From NCBI GenBank assembly GCA_009782915.1, contig WRIC01000008.1, positions 1 to 64,000 of the forward strand: DNA of 64,000 bases, read 5' to 3'. Shown piece after piece: positions 7,923 through 18,235 of the stretch (the stretch's first letter is position 1; the number at the start of each line of letters is the position of its first letter). Below the pieces are notes generated by a model. It made no database searches, had not been told where the DNA came from, and worked only from the letters and a program-made list of their open reading frames with translations. A program made the position numbers and the translations under genes. The stretch comes from Propionibacteriaceae bacterium (GTDB taxonomy: Bacteria > Actinomycetota > Actinomycetes > Propionibacteriales > Propionibacteriaceae).

Positions 7923-9000
7923 CGGCGACGCGATGGGCGTGAGCCACCAGGGATGAAAGGATGTCAGCCTCGGGTACGGTTTCGATCACTTCCCCACGTA
8001 CGAAAATCTGACCTTTCCCATTACCTGAGGCGACACCAATATCAGCCTCCCTGGCTTCACCTGGCCCATTGACGATGCAACCCATGACAGCAACACGCAG
8101 GGGTGCGGTGAAATCTTTGAGCTCTGCGGTGACTTGTTCTGCTAGGGAATAGACGTCAACCTGGCAGCGTCCACAGGTGGGGCAGGAGATAATTTCTAGG
8201 GTACGCGGGCGCAGGTGGAGGGACTCCAGGAGTCGTGAACCAACCTTGACCTCTTCCACTGGTGGGGCCGACAGGGACACTCGAATCGTGTCCCCAATAC
8301 CCTCAGCTAAGAGGATCGAGAACCCGGCACAGGATTTCACTGTCCCCTGCTGGAGGGGACCAGCTTCGGTTACACCCAGATGCAGAGGATAGTCACACCG
8401 CTGGGAGAGCAACCGATAGGCCTCGACCATGGTCACCACATCGTGGTGTTTGACCGAGATCCCGAAATCATAGAAACCCACTTCTTCGAAGAGCCTGGCT
8501 TCATTGAGAGCGGATTCCACTAAGGCTTCGGGGGTTGCTCGACCATATTTCTCCATGACACGATCATCAAGGGAACCAGCATTGATCCCTATACGTAGTG
8601 CCGTACCATGGGCGGATGCAGCGCTGGCGATCTCGGAGATCTGGTCGTCGAAGGCTTTGATGTTTCCAGGGTTAACCCGCACCCCTGCGCATCCTGCCTC
8701 GATGGCAGCAAAGACATACCGGGGCTGAAAATGAATATCAGCCACCACAGGAATAGGCGACTTGGCAGCGATCGCGCCCAGGGCATCAGCATCCTCTTGG
8801 CGTGGGCAGGCTACGCGGACAATATCGCATCCAGCGGCCACTACTTCCGCGATCTGCCCTAGGGTGGCATCGATGTCATGGGTGGGAGTGGTGGTCATGG
8901 TCTGAACAGTGATGGGCGCGTCCCCACCGACATACACCGAACCAAGTTTGACTTTGCGGGTCTTCTTGCGTGGAGCAAGAGGGGTAGTATCCTCACTCAT
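7900..9000 (-). CDS. ispG: 4-hydroxy-3-methylbut-2-enyl diphosphate synthase (flavodoxin)
   Basis: 366 aa; penultimate step of the MEP isoprenoid pathway, converting MEcPP to HMBPP with a [4Fe-4S] cluster. Cluster cysteines are visible in ISCPTCGRC (C273, C276) and [10 protein letters not shown] (C308, with the conserved glutamate after it). The N-terminal TIM-barrel begins near [23 protein letters not shown] precedes the ATG. It sits 9 bp after rseP and two genes after dxr, so two MEP enzymes are co-transcribed. Confidence 0.97.
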   Translation of the reverse strand: MSEDTTPLAPRKKTRKVKLGSVYVGGDAPITVQTMTTTPTHDIDATLGQIAEVVAAGCDIVRVACPRQEDADALGAIAAKSPIPVVADIHFQPRYVFAAIEAGCAGVRVNPGNIKAFDDQISEIASAASAHGTALRIGINAGSLDDRVMEKYGRATPEALVESALNEARLFEEVGFYDFGISVKHHDVVTMVEAYRLLSQRCDYPLHLGVTEAGPLQQGTVKSCAGFSILLAEGIGDTIRVSLSAPPVEEVKVGSRLLESLHLRPRTLEIISCPTCGRCQVDVYSLAEQVTAELKDFTAPLRVAVMGCIVNGPGEAREADIGVASGNGKGQIFVRGEVIETVPEADILSSLVAHAHRVADEMGPSE

Positions 9001-9009
9001 GGTTCTTCC

Positions 9010-10275
9010 TTAGAGTATAGAAACTGGTGAAATGATGTCGGCCAGAATCAGGATGATTCCAATGAGGACCAACATTCCTCCCACCACATAGGTCACCGGG
9101 AGCAGCATCGCTGTGTCAGCGGGTCCTGGGTCTTCTTTGCCTCGTAGTTTCCGCAATCGACGTCGGAACCATTCATAGATCCCCGCAGCGACCTGTCCCC
9201 CATCGAAGGGTGGAAGTGGTACGAGGTTGATGAGTCCCACGAAGAGGTTCACGGAGGCGAGCAGTTGAACATAGAAGGCAACTCTTGCGCCAGCCGGAGC
9301 ATCAGCTGAGGCAACTTCGCCAGCGATCACTGAGGCACCCAGGATCGAAATAGGGCTGTCGAGGTCACGTGGCTTCCCAGTGATCATGTCGATGAGCACT
9401 CTCACCGCGGTCACCGGTAATTTGGCGATGGCTTTCACGGATTCGGTGGTGTAGAGCCACATCTGTTTGAGGGTTCCCCCTGGGCCAACTTTGACCATTT
9501 CATACCCGGCAAAGACACCCAGGAACCCGGCTTCGATTGTGGAATTGGGGTCATCAGGATCTGCCACGGTTCGAGTCATTCCCATCACTTCGGGAAGCTC
9601 GACACGAGTTCCGTCGCGCTCTACCACCAAACGTACTGGGTTGGCACCATTGGTACGGATCGCTGCGGTCACCTCCTCCCAGGTGTCGTAGGTAACACCA
9701 TTGAGTTCGAGGATTTTGTCGCCCGCTTTCAAGCCCATGAGGGCTGCTGGGGTTGGTTCGCACACCTGCGTCGTGGCATCCACACAGTCAGAGACTCCTG
9801 CGATCTCCATGGATGTCTGCCGAACCCCGAAAGCCATGTTGACTCCGAGGAAGAGAATGAAGGCCAGCAGAATATTCATCATCACCCCGGAGAACATCAC
9901 GATCATTCTCTGCCACAGTGGTTTCTGGTAGAAGAGCCGCCCACTGGCGACATCTGCTTCGGTAATGTCTTCCCACTCGGCTTCACGGGCAGAGTCTGCG
10001 ACCCTCTTCAGCCACGTGTTTTTGCCTTCCCTCTTGGGTGGGTACATTCCTTGCATGAGTACGTAGCCCCCCAGAGGCAACATCTTCACCCCGTACTCGG
10101 TCTCACCACGTTTGGTTTTCCAAATGTTTTTTCCGAATCCGAGAAAGAACTGGAGGACCTTCACTTTAAAGAGTTTGCCGGGGATGAAATGCCCGAGTTC
10201 GTGGAGTCCCACGCTCAGCAAGATCAGGGCAAAGAAAATCAGTGCGCCAAGAATTTTGACCACGGTGTCGTTCAT
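9010..10275 (-). CDS. rseP: Site-2 zinc metalloprotease RseP/Rip1 (M50)
   Basis: 421 aa intramembrane protease. Zinc ligands are in HELGH (25-29) inside the first membrane segment, and the second site is LVPLPPFDGGQ near residue 360. A PDZ domain (about 165-260) lies between membrane segments, and the C-terminus is hydrophobic. Such proteases cleave anti-sigma factors or other membrane proteins; mycobacterial Rip1 is the relevant homologue. Its ATG overlaps the dxr stop (ATGA, 4 bp), so the two are translationally coupled. The position between dxr and ispG is common in actinobacteria. Confidence 0.94.
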   Translation of the reverse strand: MNDTVVKILGALIFFALILLSVGLHELGHFIPGKLFKVKVLQFFLGFGKNIWKTKRGETEYGVKMLPLGGYVLMQGMYPPKREGKNTWLKRVADSAREAEWEDITEADVASGRLFYQKPLWQRMIVMFSGVMMNILLAFILFLGVNMAFGVRQTSMEIAGVSDCVDATTQVCEPTPAALMGLKAGDKILELNGVTYDTWEEVTAAIRTNGANPVRLVVERDGTRVELPEVMGMTRTVADPDDPNSTIEAGFLGVFAGYEMVKVGPGGTLKQMWLYTTESVKAIAKLPVTAVRVLIDMITGKPRDLDSPISILGASVIAGEVASADAPAGARVAFYVQLLASVNLFVGLINLVPLPPFDGGQVAAGIYEWFRRRLRKLRGKEDPGPADTAMLLPVTYVVGGMLVLIGIILILADIISPVSIL

Positions 10276-11459
10276 GAGATCCTCTCGATGGATTGGGTGG
10301 CTGCGGCTCGTGCCCAGGCGTCGGCTGCACGAATATCGTCCAGGGTGTCAGGCGGACGCTGGCTACTGGTGAACTCTGAGTGTGCTTCCACATAGTCCTC
10401 AACCACCGCTGACACCGTGTCAACGATACCGAGAAACCCAAGTTTTCTCTCGCAGAACGCGTCGACACACACCTCATTGGCCCCATTGAAGACAGCTGGA
10501 ACCGTACCACCGATCTCGCCAACACGCCGGGCGAGTTCCACCGCTGGGAAGGTGATGTCATCCAGCGGTTCAAAGGTCCATGCGCTGGGATCCGACCAAT
10601 CACAGGGGGAGGCGACATCGTCGAGGCGATCCGGCCAACTCAACCCCAGAGCGATCGGAATACGCATGTCGGGTGGGGAGCATTGGGCGATCGTGGAACC
10701 GTCTTGGAATTCCACCATTGAGTGAACAATTGATTGGGGATGGACAACGACCTGGATGCGATCCCAATCCACATGGAACAGCAAGGCGGCTTCCATCAGT
10801 TCAAGGCCCTTGTTGATCAAGGTAGAGGAGTTAATGGTGACCACCCGGCCCATATCCCAGGTGGGATGAGCCAGCGCATCATCGACGGTGACCTGTTCGA
10901 GTTGCGCCTTGGTGTATCCGCGGAAGGGGCCACCTGAGGCTGTCAGAATGATGCGGGACACCTCCTGATCTGTTCCTGACCTGAGGGCTTGGGCGATCGC
11001 TGAGTGTTCTGAGTCCACAGGAACAATTTGTCCCGGCACGGCTACCGAGGTGACAAGTTCGCCACCAACGACAAGCGACTCTTTGTTTGCCAGAGCTAAG
11101 GTGGATCCAGCATTCAAGGTGGCGAGTGTGGGTTCGAGCCCGGCATATCCAGTGATGGCATTGAGCACAACATGGGCACCCATCCCTGCCAACTGTGACG
11201 CCGCTTGTTCACCAGCCAGTATTGTCGGCAAAGGTATCCCTTGTTCGTCGAGAACCTCACGCAGAACATCGGCTGTATCTTGGCGCGGTACGGCGACCTG
11301 CGCAGGTCGTACAGCCCCAATGTGGTCAACCAAACGATTGATGTCACTTCCCCCCGCAGCTAGACCAACCACTCGAAAGCGATCCTTGTGGCGCAAGACC
11401 ACATCTATTGCTTGGGTGCCCACCGACCCTGTGGACCCCAGTATCACAACATCTCTCAC
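10272..11459 (-). CDS. dxr: 1-deoxy-D-xylulose 5-phosphate reductoisomerase
   Basis: 395 aa; converts DXP to MEP with NADPH, the committed step of the MEP pathway. The NADPH-binding loop GSTGSVGTQAIDV (about 8-20), NKESLVVGGELV (about 125-136), DSEHSAIAQ (about 148-156) and ASGGPFRG (about 174-181) are family hallmarks. The start is GTG at 11459; no ribosome-binding site is evident, and a weak GACAAT 6 nt upstream may make it leaderless. It is the first gene of dxr-rseP-ispG-GNAT and diverges from the acidic TPR gene across a 113-bp gap. Confidence 0.96.
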   Translation of the reverse strand: MRDVVILGSTGSVGTQAIDVVLRHKDRFRVVGLAAGGSDINRLVDHIGAVRPAQVAVPRQDTADVLREVLDEQGIPLPTILAGEQAASQLAGMGAHVVLNAITGYAGLEPTLATLNAGSTLALANKESLVVGGELVTSVAVPGQIVPVDSEHSAIAQALRSGTDQEVSRIILTASGGPFRGYTKAQLEQVTVDDALAHPTWDMGRVVTINSSTLINKGLELMEAALLFHVDWDRIQVVVHPQSIVHSMVEFQDGSTIAQCSPPDMRIPIALGLSWPDRLDDVASPCDWSDPSAWTFEPLDDITFPAVELARRVGEIGGTVPAVFNGANEVCVDAFCERKLGFLGIVDTVSAVVEDYVEAHSEFTSSQRPPDTLDDIRAADAWARAAATQSIERIS

Positions 11460-11536
11460 CTAATCATTGTCTCACGACCAAGGTGGGACTATGCGACCAT
11501 GATGTGACCTCAAGACATGTTGTCCGACCTCGAAGC

Positions 11537-11542
11537 TAGACT
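11537..11542 (+). promoter_or_regulatory. Possible -10 box for the TPR protein gene
   Basis: TAGACT 30 nt upstream of the ATG at 11573. An AAGACA 19 bp before it is a weak -35 candidate. The gene has a purine-rich GGGGGGA leader segment about 5 nt before the ATG. Confidence 0.35.
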
Positions 11543-11572
11543 TGATGAGACTAATTCCAATGGGGGGATATC

Positions 11573-14500
11573 ATGTCCGACGACACACAAGACCACGAAG
11601 CACCTGAGGTCGATTCCAGCGAAGAGGAAACACCCATCCCTGAGACTGATCAACCAGGCGTACCTGAAGACACTGATCATACGCAGGATGAACCTGAACA
11701 CCAGGATGAACCTGAACAAACTGAGGAGCCCGAGGTTGAATCAGATTCCCCAGACACACCCGATGAGCAGATCGATGAACCATCGCCTGACGACGAGACA
11801 TCGAAGGAGAATGACTCTGAACCTGAAGAGTCTCAGTCGTCCGAGGATGAGTCCGAGGTATCTCACAATGAGTCTGACGAATCCCAGGACCCCGACAGTG
11901 AGTCTGAACTATCGGATGAACAGAAAGAAGAATCCACTGCAACAACCAATGAGCAGGAGTCTGCACCAACAGACGATGAGAAATCCGAAGAGCCCAACGA
12001 CGAGCAACCGTCAACTGATGACCCACCTCAGGAACCCTCAGAAACAGAAGAGATCCTGGAGGACAAGGCGACACCAGTGGCACTTTCACCAAAGAAATGG
12101 TGGGGGAAACTCTTCAAGAAACCAGGTGGGTTGGTTAAGCGATCGCGCGTACTGATCATTGGTTTGGCGGTTGTCCTGCCCACCCTGCTCGTGGTGAGTA
12201 CGGCTGTTGCCTTCCCCTATGTGGCCACCAACTATTCCACCTCACGGGTGGAGAAAGCCGCCTCACCGGATCTCGAAACAGAACCAGTGATACCTCCTGG
12301 CGCTCCCAACGCCGAGGAACCCAGCGAGCCAGCGTCTGATGATCCCACCTCATCGCAGGAACCCGACACCCAAGACTCCGAACAGCCTGAGGATCTGGTC
12401 TCTGAGCAACCTGAGGATCCAACCGCGGATGTTTCAGAGAATCCAGCCGACCAACAAGCAGTACCCACTGGTAATGTGGACCCCCTCACTGTGGGAGAAA
12501 AGCCCTACACCGACTTGGGGATTCGAACCCTTCCTCTACTGAGTGACGAAGCAAAAGCGAACTATCGCGAAAACCCCTACCAGGCCTATGACACGGCGAT
12601 GAGGAAAGCTTTCGGTGATTGGTCCACCGAAGAAATGTTCTACGATTCAGTCAGTAGCTACGCGCCTGAGGAAAATGCCATCGATGGGCTCTCGATGGGC
12701 CTGGAAGACCACATCTCATATCACGTGGGAGGTCGGGAATCTGATGCCCTCGACTTTATCGGTTTGGCGCTACTTAATGGCACCACCCTCAACTATCCCA
12801 AGGCCCGCCCCGGCCCCACCAATTTCGGACTTGCCTCCGCCCGCCGAATTGAAGAGATTTACCACTCCTGCGACTCATCACTCACCCGAGCATACGCAGC
12901 TAACCTCATCGATTCGCTTGACATGGATCCGGCATCACTGAAAATGCGATGGACCAATGCCATCAACAACTGCCCCGATGACCCCACTCCTGTCATCGAA
13001 TATGCTCGGAGCCGACTCAGTGCCGCCGACCAATGGGCGTACACCTTCTGGGGGAACATTTCTGCTCGACGAGACCCATGGGTGGAGCAGGCTTCCACAA
13101 TCGACGATATCATCAGTGAGTTGCCCGACCTGCCGGCTACCTACGTTCTGGCTGGTGATGCCTATCGGAATCTTGTCACTATTCCGCTGCAGCCTTTTGT
13201 TGAAGCGCAACCAGTCATGCCTGACTATGTGGAAAAGCTTTACCTCCGCAAAGCCGTCGAGGCGTATGCTCGGGCAGCAGCGATGACTTCTGCGCCAGAG
13301 GTACGTGTCTCCTGGGCGGCGGCTTTGCTCGCACTCAGTGATATCGACAAAGCTCAAGAGGTTCTCAACTCTTTGAGTGCGGAAGAGCAGAAAGCCCAAT
13401 CAGCGATCAATGTTCAAGCTTCGATATTCCTCAACCAAGGTGAGGCGAAAAAGGCTCAGAAGGTTCTCCTCTCGATAGCAGACACCACCCCAGCGATGGA
13501 ACCTGTGATGTATCGCGGCGCCTTCACTTGTCGTACTCCGCTGACCTTTATCATGACTCATCCGGCAGGCAGTCTCATTGGGCCACCTGTGTATGGCCAA
13601 TATGGTTGTCACGCCTACCAGGGACTCTATGATAATGGTGTCGTGCCCGAACATCGGATTGGGAAACTGATGTTCGGCCCCACCGACCCATTAGTCGCCG
13701 AGCGATATCCCCACGAGCAACAATTCTTTGAGGCCGAGGTCGCCCTGCTGGCCGAAGACTGGAGTGCCACCACCATTTGTGGGTCTTCCCATTCGATGCA
13801 GGGAGTCCCTGATTATCGCCAAATGCACGTACTATGTCGGGCATTTCAAGCCCAGGGCAATATTTCTCAGCTCTCGGACAAAACCATTGATATCTACCAG
13901 GATTTCTACCGCTGGTATGGATTCTATGATGAGGCTAAAATAATCGCCGAACAGTGGATTGAGCAAAGCCCCAAGACACCAGAAGCCTACGACCGGTACG
14001 CAGAGATACTCCTGCTGTTGGGTGACTATCCAGCCTCAGCCCAAGCCTCTGAAAACGCAATCGATCTTTACCACTCACCGAAGGTTTGTCAGAGTTTCTA
14101 CGATTGGAGTGACAGCTGTGTCACCACAGGACCAGGGTGGGCCATGGTACGCCAAGCCCAAGCCCAGCGACTTGCCGGGAAACCAGACAACGCTAGTGAG
14201 CTTCTCGATGGCGCCAAGACGGCTCATGAGTCCTTCTACAATCGGCTCGATTTCAACACCCACGGTTGGGCGGACTCCCCCGATCCCAAGCAATTGCGAA
14301 GCACCTATCTCACTGTGCTCTCGTCCTATATTTCACAAGAAAGGGGCCTGCTCGCAACTCATAGCGGTGAGTACGAAGATGCCCTGCCGCTTCTTAAAGA
14401 ATCCATTGAATTGCGACACAAGGTCACCTGGTACAAGATTCCTTTTGCTCTCGATGACGGCACCACCGAGCAAGCCATCTCCGGGGCGTACCTGGCCATG

Positions 14501-14971
14501 GGTGAGAACAGGCAGGCGCTCACGTGGGCGCAGAAGGCACTCGACTGCGATCCGTACCATCCTGACTACCTTGTTGCCTGGGCCGATGTGAAGTCTCTGC
14601 TGATGGTCTCTACCCCTGGCGGTATTACTTCCGCTCAAGAATCATCATCCGAGGACTCCACCCAGGCTCGAATGGACATACTCAATGCTTATCGAAAGGC
14701 TCTCACCACTGACCCAACCCTGTGGAAGGCGTGGAATAACCTGGGGGTCCTCCAAGCCCAGATGGGCGATGGTGAAGCTGCGGTTGCATCACTGCGGCAA
14801 GCAGCCCAGGTCAACCCAGACTTCGGTCTCGCCTGGTTCAATTTGTCGCTCGTCCAAGAATCACTGACAGGGTTGTCTTCCTATGTTGATTCCCAAGGCG
14901 CAATGCGCAAGGCCCTCGAACTCGACCCAACACTCGCTGATGCCCCCCACGTACTGACCATCATCACCTAA
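11573..14971 (+). CDS. Large membrane-anchored acidic protein with TPR-like domain
   Basis: 1132 aa, not recognised as a named family. Residues 1-170 are a low-complexity tract of Glu, Asp, Ser, Pro and Thr. A basic patch KKWWGKLFKKPGG (about 174-186) then precedes a single membrane segment (about 193-216). By the positive-inside rule the acidic tract is cytoplasmic and the rest is outside. A second acidic Pro/Glu/Asp linker (about 228-300) leads to an all-helical region of about 820 residues. Its last part (about 1040-1132) has clear TPR pattern, for example WKAWNNLGVLQAQMGDGEAA; helical repeats also appear near 560-650, 780-830 and 960-1000. It is monocistronic and diverges from dxr. A role as an envelope scaffold is possible but unproven. 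Confidence 0.8.
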   Translation: MSDDTQDHEAPEVDSSEEETPIPETDQPGVPEDTDHTQDEPEHQDEPEQTEEPEVESDSPDTPDEQIDEPSPDDETSKENDSEPEESQSSEDESEVSHNESDESQDPDSESELSDEQKEESTATTNEQESAPTDDEKSEEPNDEQPSTDDPPQEPSETEEILEDKATPVALSPKKWWGKLFKKPGGLVKRSRVLIIGLAVVLPTLLVVSTAVAFPYVATNYSTSRVEKAASPDLETEPVIPPGAPNAEEPSEPASDDPTSSQEPDTQDSEQPEDLVSEQPEDPTADVSENPADQQAVPTGNVDPLTVGEKPYTDLGIRTLPLLSDEAKANYRENPYQAYDTAMRKAFGDWSTEEMFYDSVSSYAPEENAIDGLSMGLEDHISYHVGGRESDALDFIGLALLNGTTLNYPKARPGPTNFGLASARRIEEIYHSCDSSLTRAYAANLIDSLDMDPASLKMRWTNAINNCPDDPTPVIEYARSRLSAADQWAYTFWGNISARRDPWVEQASTIDDIISELPDLPATYVLAGDAYRNLVTIPLQPFVEAQPVMPDYVEKLYLRKAVEAYARAAAMTSAPEVRVSWAAALLALSDIDKAQEVLNSLSAEEQKAQSAINVQASIFLNQGEAKKAQKVLLSIADTTPAMEPVMYRGAFTCRTPLTFIMTHPAGSLIGPPVYGQYGCHAYQGLYDNGVVPEHRIGKLMFGPTDPLVAERYPHEQQFFEAEVALLAEDWSATTICGSSHSMQGVPDYRQMHVLCRAFQAQGNISQLSDKTIDIYQDFYRWYGFYDEAKIIAEQWIEQSPKTPEAYDRYAEILLLLGDYPASAQASENAIDLYHSPKVCQSFYDWSDSCVTTGPGWAMVRQAQAQRLAGKPDNASELLDGAKTAHESFYNRLDFNTHGWADSPDPKQLRSTYLTVLSSYISQERGLLATHSGEYEDALPLLKESIELRHKVTWYKIPFALDDGTTEQAISGAYLAMGENRQALTWAQKALDCDPYHPDYLVAWADVKSLLMVSTPGGITSAQESSSEDSTQARMDILNAYRKALTTDPTLWKAWNNLGVLQAQMGDGEAAVASLRQAAQVNPDFGLAWFNLSLVQESLTGLSSYVDSQGAMRKALELDPTLADAPHVLTIIT

Positions 14972-15066
14972 GACCCTGCGGACAGGCCCTGTTTTCACAC
15001 AGGTCATCTCGTGAGAGAACAACGTAAGGATTGAGTACGGGAACCACGCGTGTCAGAGCTAACCGA

Positions 15067-15072
15067 TAGAAT
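15067..15072 (+). promoter_or_regulatory. -10 box for the HAD hydrolase gene
   Basis: TAGAAT, 8 nt before the ATG at 15081; a leaderless or nearly leaderless transcript is likely. No ribosome-binding site is visible. Confidence 0.4.
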
Positions 15073-15080
15073 TGTTGGCG

Positions 15081-15896
15081 ATGAATAAGACACCGATCAA
15101 GCTGATTGTCACAGATATGGATGGGACCTTCCTGCAAAGTGACCGGGAGATCAGCGATATTAACCGCGAAGCAGTACGGCGTGCCGCCGAAATGGGGGTT
15201 CCCACTGTTTTTGCCACTGGACGTCCTTGGCGATGGCTCGATCCTCTCCATGGTCTCGAAGGAGCACACAACCATGTGATTACTTCCAACGGGGGGATCA
15301 TTGCTGACTTCCCCGCCCAAGAGGTCGTCCATGCTTTCGGGCTCGATCCTGAGATAACAAATGAGGTGATAGACGATATTCGCGCTCAGGTTCCTGGGGC
15401 AATGTTCGCTATGGAATGCACCCACGGTTGGACCCGCGAAGAACCGTACCCTCATTGGGAGGGGATCGAACCCGCTAACCCGATTGTCCCTCTTGGTGGT
15501 GACCTGTTCTCTGGTGGTACGCCAGTGAAACTCTTGGTTCGCAATGGGCAGTCCACCGAGAAACTACTGGCTAAAGTTGAACCACTCATTGAAGATCGCC
15601 TCACGTTGACAGTCTCGTTGTTTTGCGATGATGGATTCCTGGAACTGTCTCAACCGGGTATTTCTAAAGGAAAAACCCTGGGTTTTGTGTTGGATGATCT
15701 GGGTATCGCCCCCCACGAAGTGGCCGCTTTCGGCGACATGCCCAACGACCTCACCATGCTGCAGCTGGCTGGGTTTCCCTTCATCGTTAATAGCGCAGCC
15801 AAGGCCCTCCACAGTGAAGGATTCCCCACCTGTGGAAACCACGATGAGTCCGCTGTGGGATATACGATGTCGCGGTTGCTGGGGCTTGGTCTGTGA
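15081..15896 (+). CDS. HAD superfamily (Cof-type, IIB) phosphatase
   Basis: 271 aa cytoplasmic hydrolase. The nucleophile motif is VTDMDGTFL (about 8-16), motif II is in VFATGRPW, the lysine of motif III lies in ISKGKTLG (about 194-201), and motif IV is FGDMPNDLTML (about 216-226). The insert between motifs II and III matches the C2 cap of the Cof/YidA group, which dephosphorylates sugar phosphates and related metabolites; the substrate here is unknown. The ATG at 15081 is chosen over upstream TTG codons because family members start this close to the DxD motif. The stop overlaps the GTG of the next gene, so the pair is translationally coupled. Confidence 0.92.
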   Translation: MNKTPIKLIVTDMDGTFLQSDREISDINREAVRRAAEMGVPTVFATGRPWRWLDPLHGLEGAHNHVITSNGGIIADFPAQEVVHAFGLDPEITNEVIDDIRAQVPGAMFAMECTHGWTREEPYPHWEGIEPANPIVPLGGDLFSGGTPVKLLVRNGQSTEKLLAKVEPLIEDRLTLTVSLFCDDGFLELSQPGISKGKTLGFVLDDLGIAPHEVAAFGDMPNDLTMLQLAGFPFIVNSAAKALHSEGFPTCGNHDESAVGYTMSRLLGLGL

Positions 15897-16681
15897 TTGA
15901 TTTCCGTGAGGTACGCCCAGGGGTTCACCTGGTGACACTTGATGTGGAGAACACCAATGTCGTCCTGCTTGCTGATGAGCGAGGGGCCATGCTGGTTGAC
16001 ACCGGTTCCAGCAAAGAGGCTGGCGCTGAGATTCGTACCCAGGTATCGGCGACAATCGACGTTCCACTGACCCATGTCGTACTCACCCATGGGCATTGGG
16101 ATCATTCCTTTGGATTGTCAGCCTTCGACGACCTCACCATCCTCGCCCAGGAGAACACTGCTATGGATCTCTCCTGTGCAGAGAATTCCCATCGAGCCGC
16201 TCAAGATGGATTCGACCTCAGTGGAATACCCGAACCCACCACAACAATCGCCAACATCGGATTCGTAGACCTCGGGGATTTCCCTGTTGAACTCGCCCAC
16301 TTCGGCCAAGCCCATTCGCGAAGCGACCTCATTGTTGGGCTACCTGGCAGAGACATCCTGATCGTTGGTGACCTCGTTGACTCAGCTCCCCCACAGTTCG
16401 ATGAAACCAGTTCCTTGAAAGGTTGGGTAACCGCCCTCGACTCCTTGTATTCCCTACTCAAACCCGACACCGTAGTGATCCCCGGTCATGGTGATCTGCT
16501 CGGCCCACCAGAAGTTGCCCACTTCCGCAGTGGATTAGCTGCCATCTGGGACCAAAGCGAATGGGCATACAACCAAGGAATCCCACTAGAAAAGGTTTAC
16601 GACCACGACAACCTTCAGTGGCCCTGGGATCGCCCCACCGCAGAAAATGCAATCCGCGTAGGATACCGCGACCTCAGTTAG
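15893..16681 (+). CDS. MBL-fold metallo-hydrolase
   Basis: 262 aa. The metal-binding motif HGHWDHSFG (about 64-72) is the HxHxDH signature. The downstream ligands are AHSRSD (about 142-147), GDLVD (about 159-163) and VIPGHGD (about 199-205). Such enzymes hydrolyse thioesters, lactones, phosphodiesters or similar bonds; nothing visible sets the substrate. It starts with GTG overlapping the stop of the HAD gene by 4 bp (GTGA). Its 3' side is followed by 457 bp of repeat DNA. Confidence 0.92.
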   Translation: MIDFREVRPGVHLVTLDVENTNVVLLADERGAMLVDTGSSKEAGAEIRTQVSATIDVPLTHVVLTHGHWDHSFGLSAFDDLTILAQENTAMDLSCAENSHRAAQDGFDLSGIPEPTTTIANIGFVDLGDFPVELAHFGQAHSRSDLIVGLPGRDILIVGDLVDSAPPQFDETSSLKGWVTALDSLYSLLKPDTVVIPGHGDLLGPPEVAHFRSGLAAIWDQSEWAYNQGIPLEKVYDHDNLQWPWDRPTAENAIRVGYRDLS

Positions 16682-16849
16682 TCAAGCTCCTGCCCTGGGT
16701 TCGGATTCACCATAGGCCGCTATTGATCAACCGTGGCAGGATGAGTCGCTGCGTTGCTGGTGCTACGTGGGGCTCCCAAATAATCTTCCGCCACTGTTCA
16801 GCTCGCAACCGCTACTATCGCGTATCGCACTGTGTATCCAACCCAACCC

Positions 16850-16988
16850 CGTCATTCTGCGCGAAGTCGCAGAATCCAGACTCCACAGTCGGACAACTGT
16901 GGGGTCTGTGGGGAACGATCGAGTTTGACAGACTCATCATTGTGTTGCGTGTGATATCTGGACCCTGCGACTTCGCGCAGGGTGACGG
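16850..16988. repeat. Palindromic intergenic element with both arms
   Basis: A left arm (ATTCTGCG/CGCAGAAT around CGAAGT, then CCAGA) starts near 16853. A right arm (TCTGG, then CCCTGCG/CGCAGGG around ACTTCG, then GTGACGG) ends near 16988. The spacer begins with an inner palindrome CCACAGT/ACTGTGG. The gap 16682-17138 holds no supported gene. Confidence 0.8.
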
Positions 16989-17110
16989 AGTGATGGGGTG
17001 ACAGGGTGACATGGAGACAGGGTGATGGGGTGCCCGGATGACAGGGTGACGGAGTGATGGGGTGACGGAGTGATGGGGTGACAGGGTGACATGGAGACAG
17101 GGTGATGGGG
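16981..17110. repeat. Minisatellite of GGTGAC-rich units
   Basis: A 50-bp block (16981-17030) is repeated exactly at 17061-17110, separated by 30 bp of related sequence. Each block is built from shorter units such as GGTGACGGAGTGATG and GGTGACAGG. The array starts on the GGTGACGG end of the preceding right arm. Confidence 0.9.
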
Positions 17111-17138
17111 GACATGCCCCAATGCCACGGACACCTCA

Positions 17139-18230
17139 TCAGATCTGCTGGGCTACCACATCCAGTAACCGTCGAATGTCATCGGGGTAAACCTCACCGA
17201 TGTTGCCTATGCGGAAAGTGTCTGCTTGGGTGATCTTGCCGGGATAGAGGACAAACCCGCCAGCTTTCACACGATGATAGAACTGGTCGAAATCGAAGTC
17301 TGGATTCGGATAGAGGAACGAGGTGATGATGGGTGATTGGAGATCGGGTGGCAGGAGAGTATCAAACCCGAGTTCTTTCATGCCCTCAACCAACACCCTC
17401 TGGTTTTCTTGATAGCGACTGTGGCGGGCTGGGATTCCCCCTTCGGCTTCTAGTTCGTCGAGAGCCTGATAGAAAGCTCTCACCACATGGGTCGGTGAGG
17501 TGTAACGCCATTTGCCGGATTTGTCCATCTGGTTCCACTGCCCAAACAGATCAAGACACAGCGAATGACCGTGACCCTCACAGGCAGCCAAAGCCTCGCG
17601 TTTGGCTAGTACGAAACCAAACCCGGGAACCCCTTGAATACATTTATTAGACGAGCTGATGAGGAAATCAATTCCCCATTTTTCGATGTTGATGGGGATC
17701 CCACCAAAGGAACTCATCGCATCAACAATCAGCGAACGATGATGACGTTTCACCACCTGGGCGATCTTTTTCAGCGGATTCAACATTCCGGTGGTTGTTT
17801 CACAGTGTACGAGTACGACATGGGTTAATTCTGGAACAGCAAGAAGATAGTCTTCCACCCGATCAGGATCGGGAGCCTCCACTTCGCTCAGAGCATATTC
17901 AACATAGGGCTGGCCGAGAACCTCAGCGATCTGAACAATTCGCTTCCCGTAGGCGCCATTGGTGATGATGAGGAATTTCCCAGAAATAGATCCGATCGTC
18001 GCTTCAACAGAAAAAGAGCCACTGCCTTGCATGAGAACAGTTGAATACTCTTGGGGAGAAACTCGCCCCACATCCAGCAGTCGCCGGCGAATATTTTGAA
18101 CAATCTCTTCGTTGTAGTCTGCGTCCCAGGTGCACCAATCACGCAGCAAGGCTTGGCGGACAGACTTCGAAGTCGATAAGGGACCAGGGGTGAGCAACAG
18201 ATAAGGGTTGTCGGGAATATGGTCATACAT
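17139..18230 (-). CDS. phnW: 2-aminoethylphosphonate:pyruvate aminotransferase
   Basis: 363 aa PLP enzyme that moves the amino group of 2-aminoethylphosphonate to pyruvate, giving phosphonoacetaldehyde and alanine. The start [14 protein letters not shown] is the family N-terminus. The PLP-contacting aspartate is in [10 protein letters not shown] (D170) and the Schiff-base lysine in [12 protein letters not shown] (K196). It is the last gene of the operon, 5 bp after phnX, whose enzyme uses its product. Its stop lies next to a minisatellite. Confidence 0.95.
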   Translation of the reverse strand: MYDHIPDNPYLLLTPGPLSTSKSVRQALLRDWCTWDADYNEEIVQNIRRRLLDVGRVSPQEYSTVLMQGSGSFSVEATIGSISGKFLIITNGAYGKRIVQIAEVLGQPYVEYALSEVEAPDPDRVEDYLLAVPELTHVVLVHCETTTGMLNPLKKIAQVVKRHHRSLIVDAMSSFGGIPINIEKWGIDFLISSSNKCIQGVPGFGFVLAKREALAACEGHGHSLCLDLFGQWNQMDKSGKWRYTSPTHVVRAFYQALDELEAEGGIPARHSRYQENQRVLVEGMKELGFDTLLPPDLQSPIITSFLYPNPDFDFDQFYHRVKAGGFVLYPGKITQADTFRIGNIGEVYPDDIRRLLDVVAQQI

Positions 18231-18235
18231 GGTTG

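Noticed and set aside
11571-12092. 173-aa minus-strand frame opposite the acidic domain
   Set aside because: A shadow of the biased codon composition of the Glu/Asp-rich coding strand.
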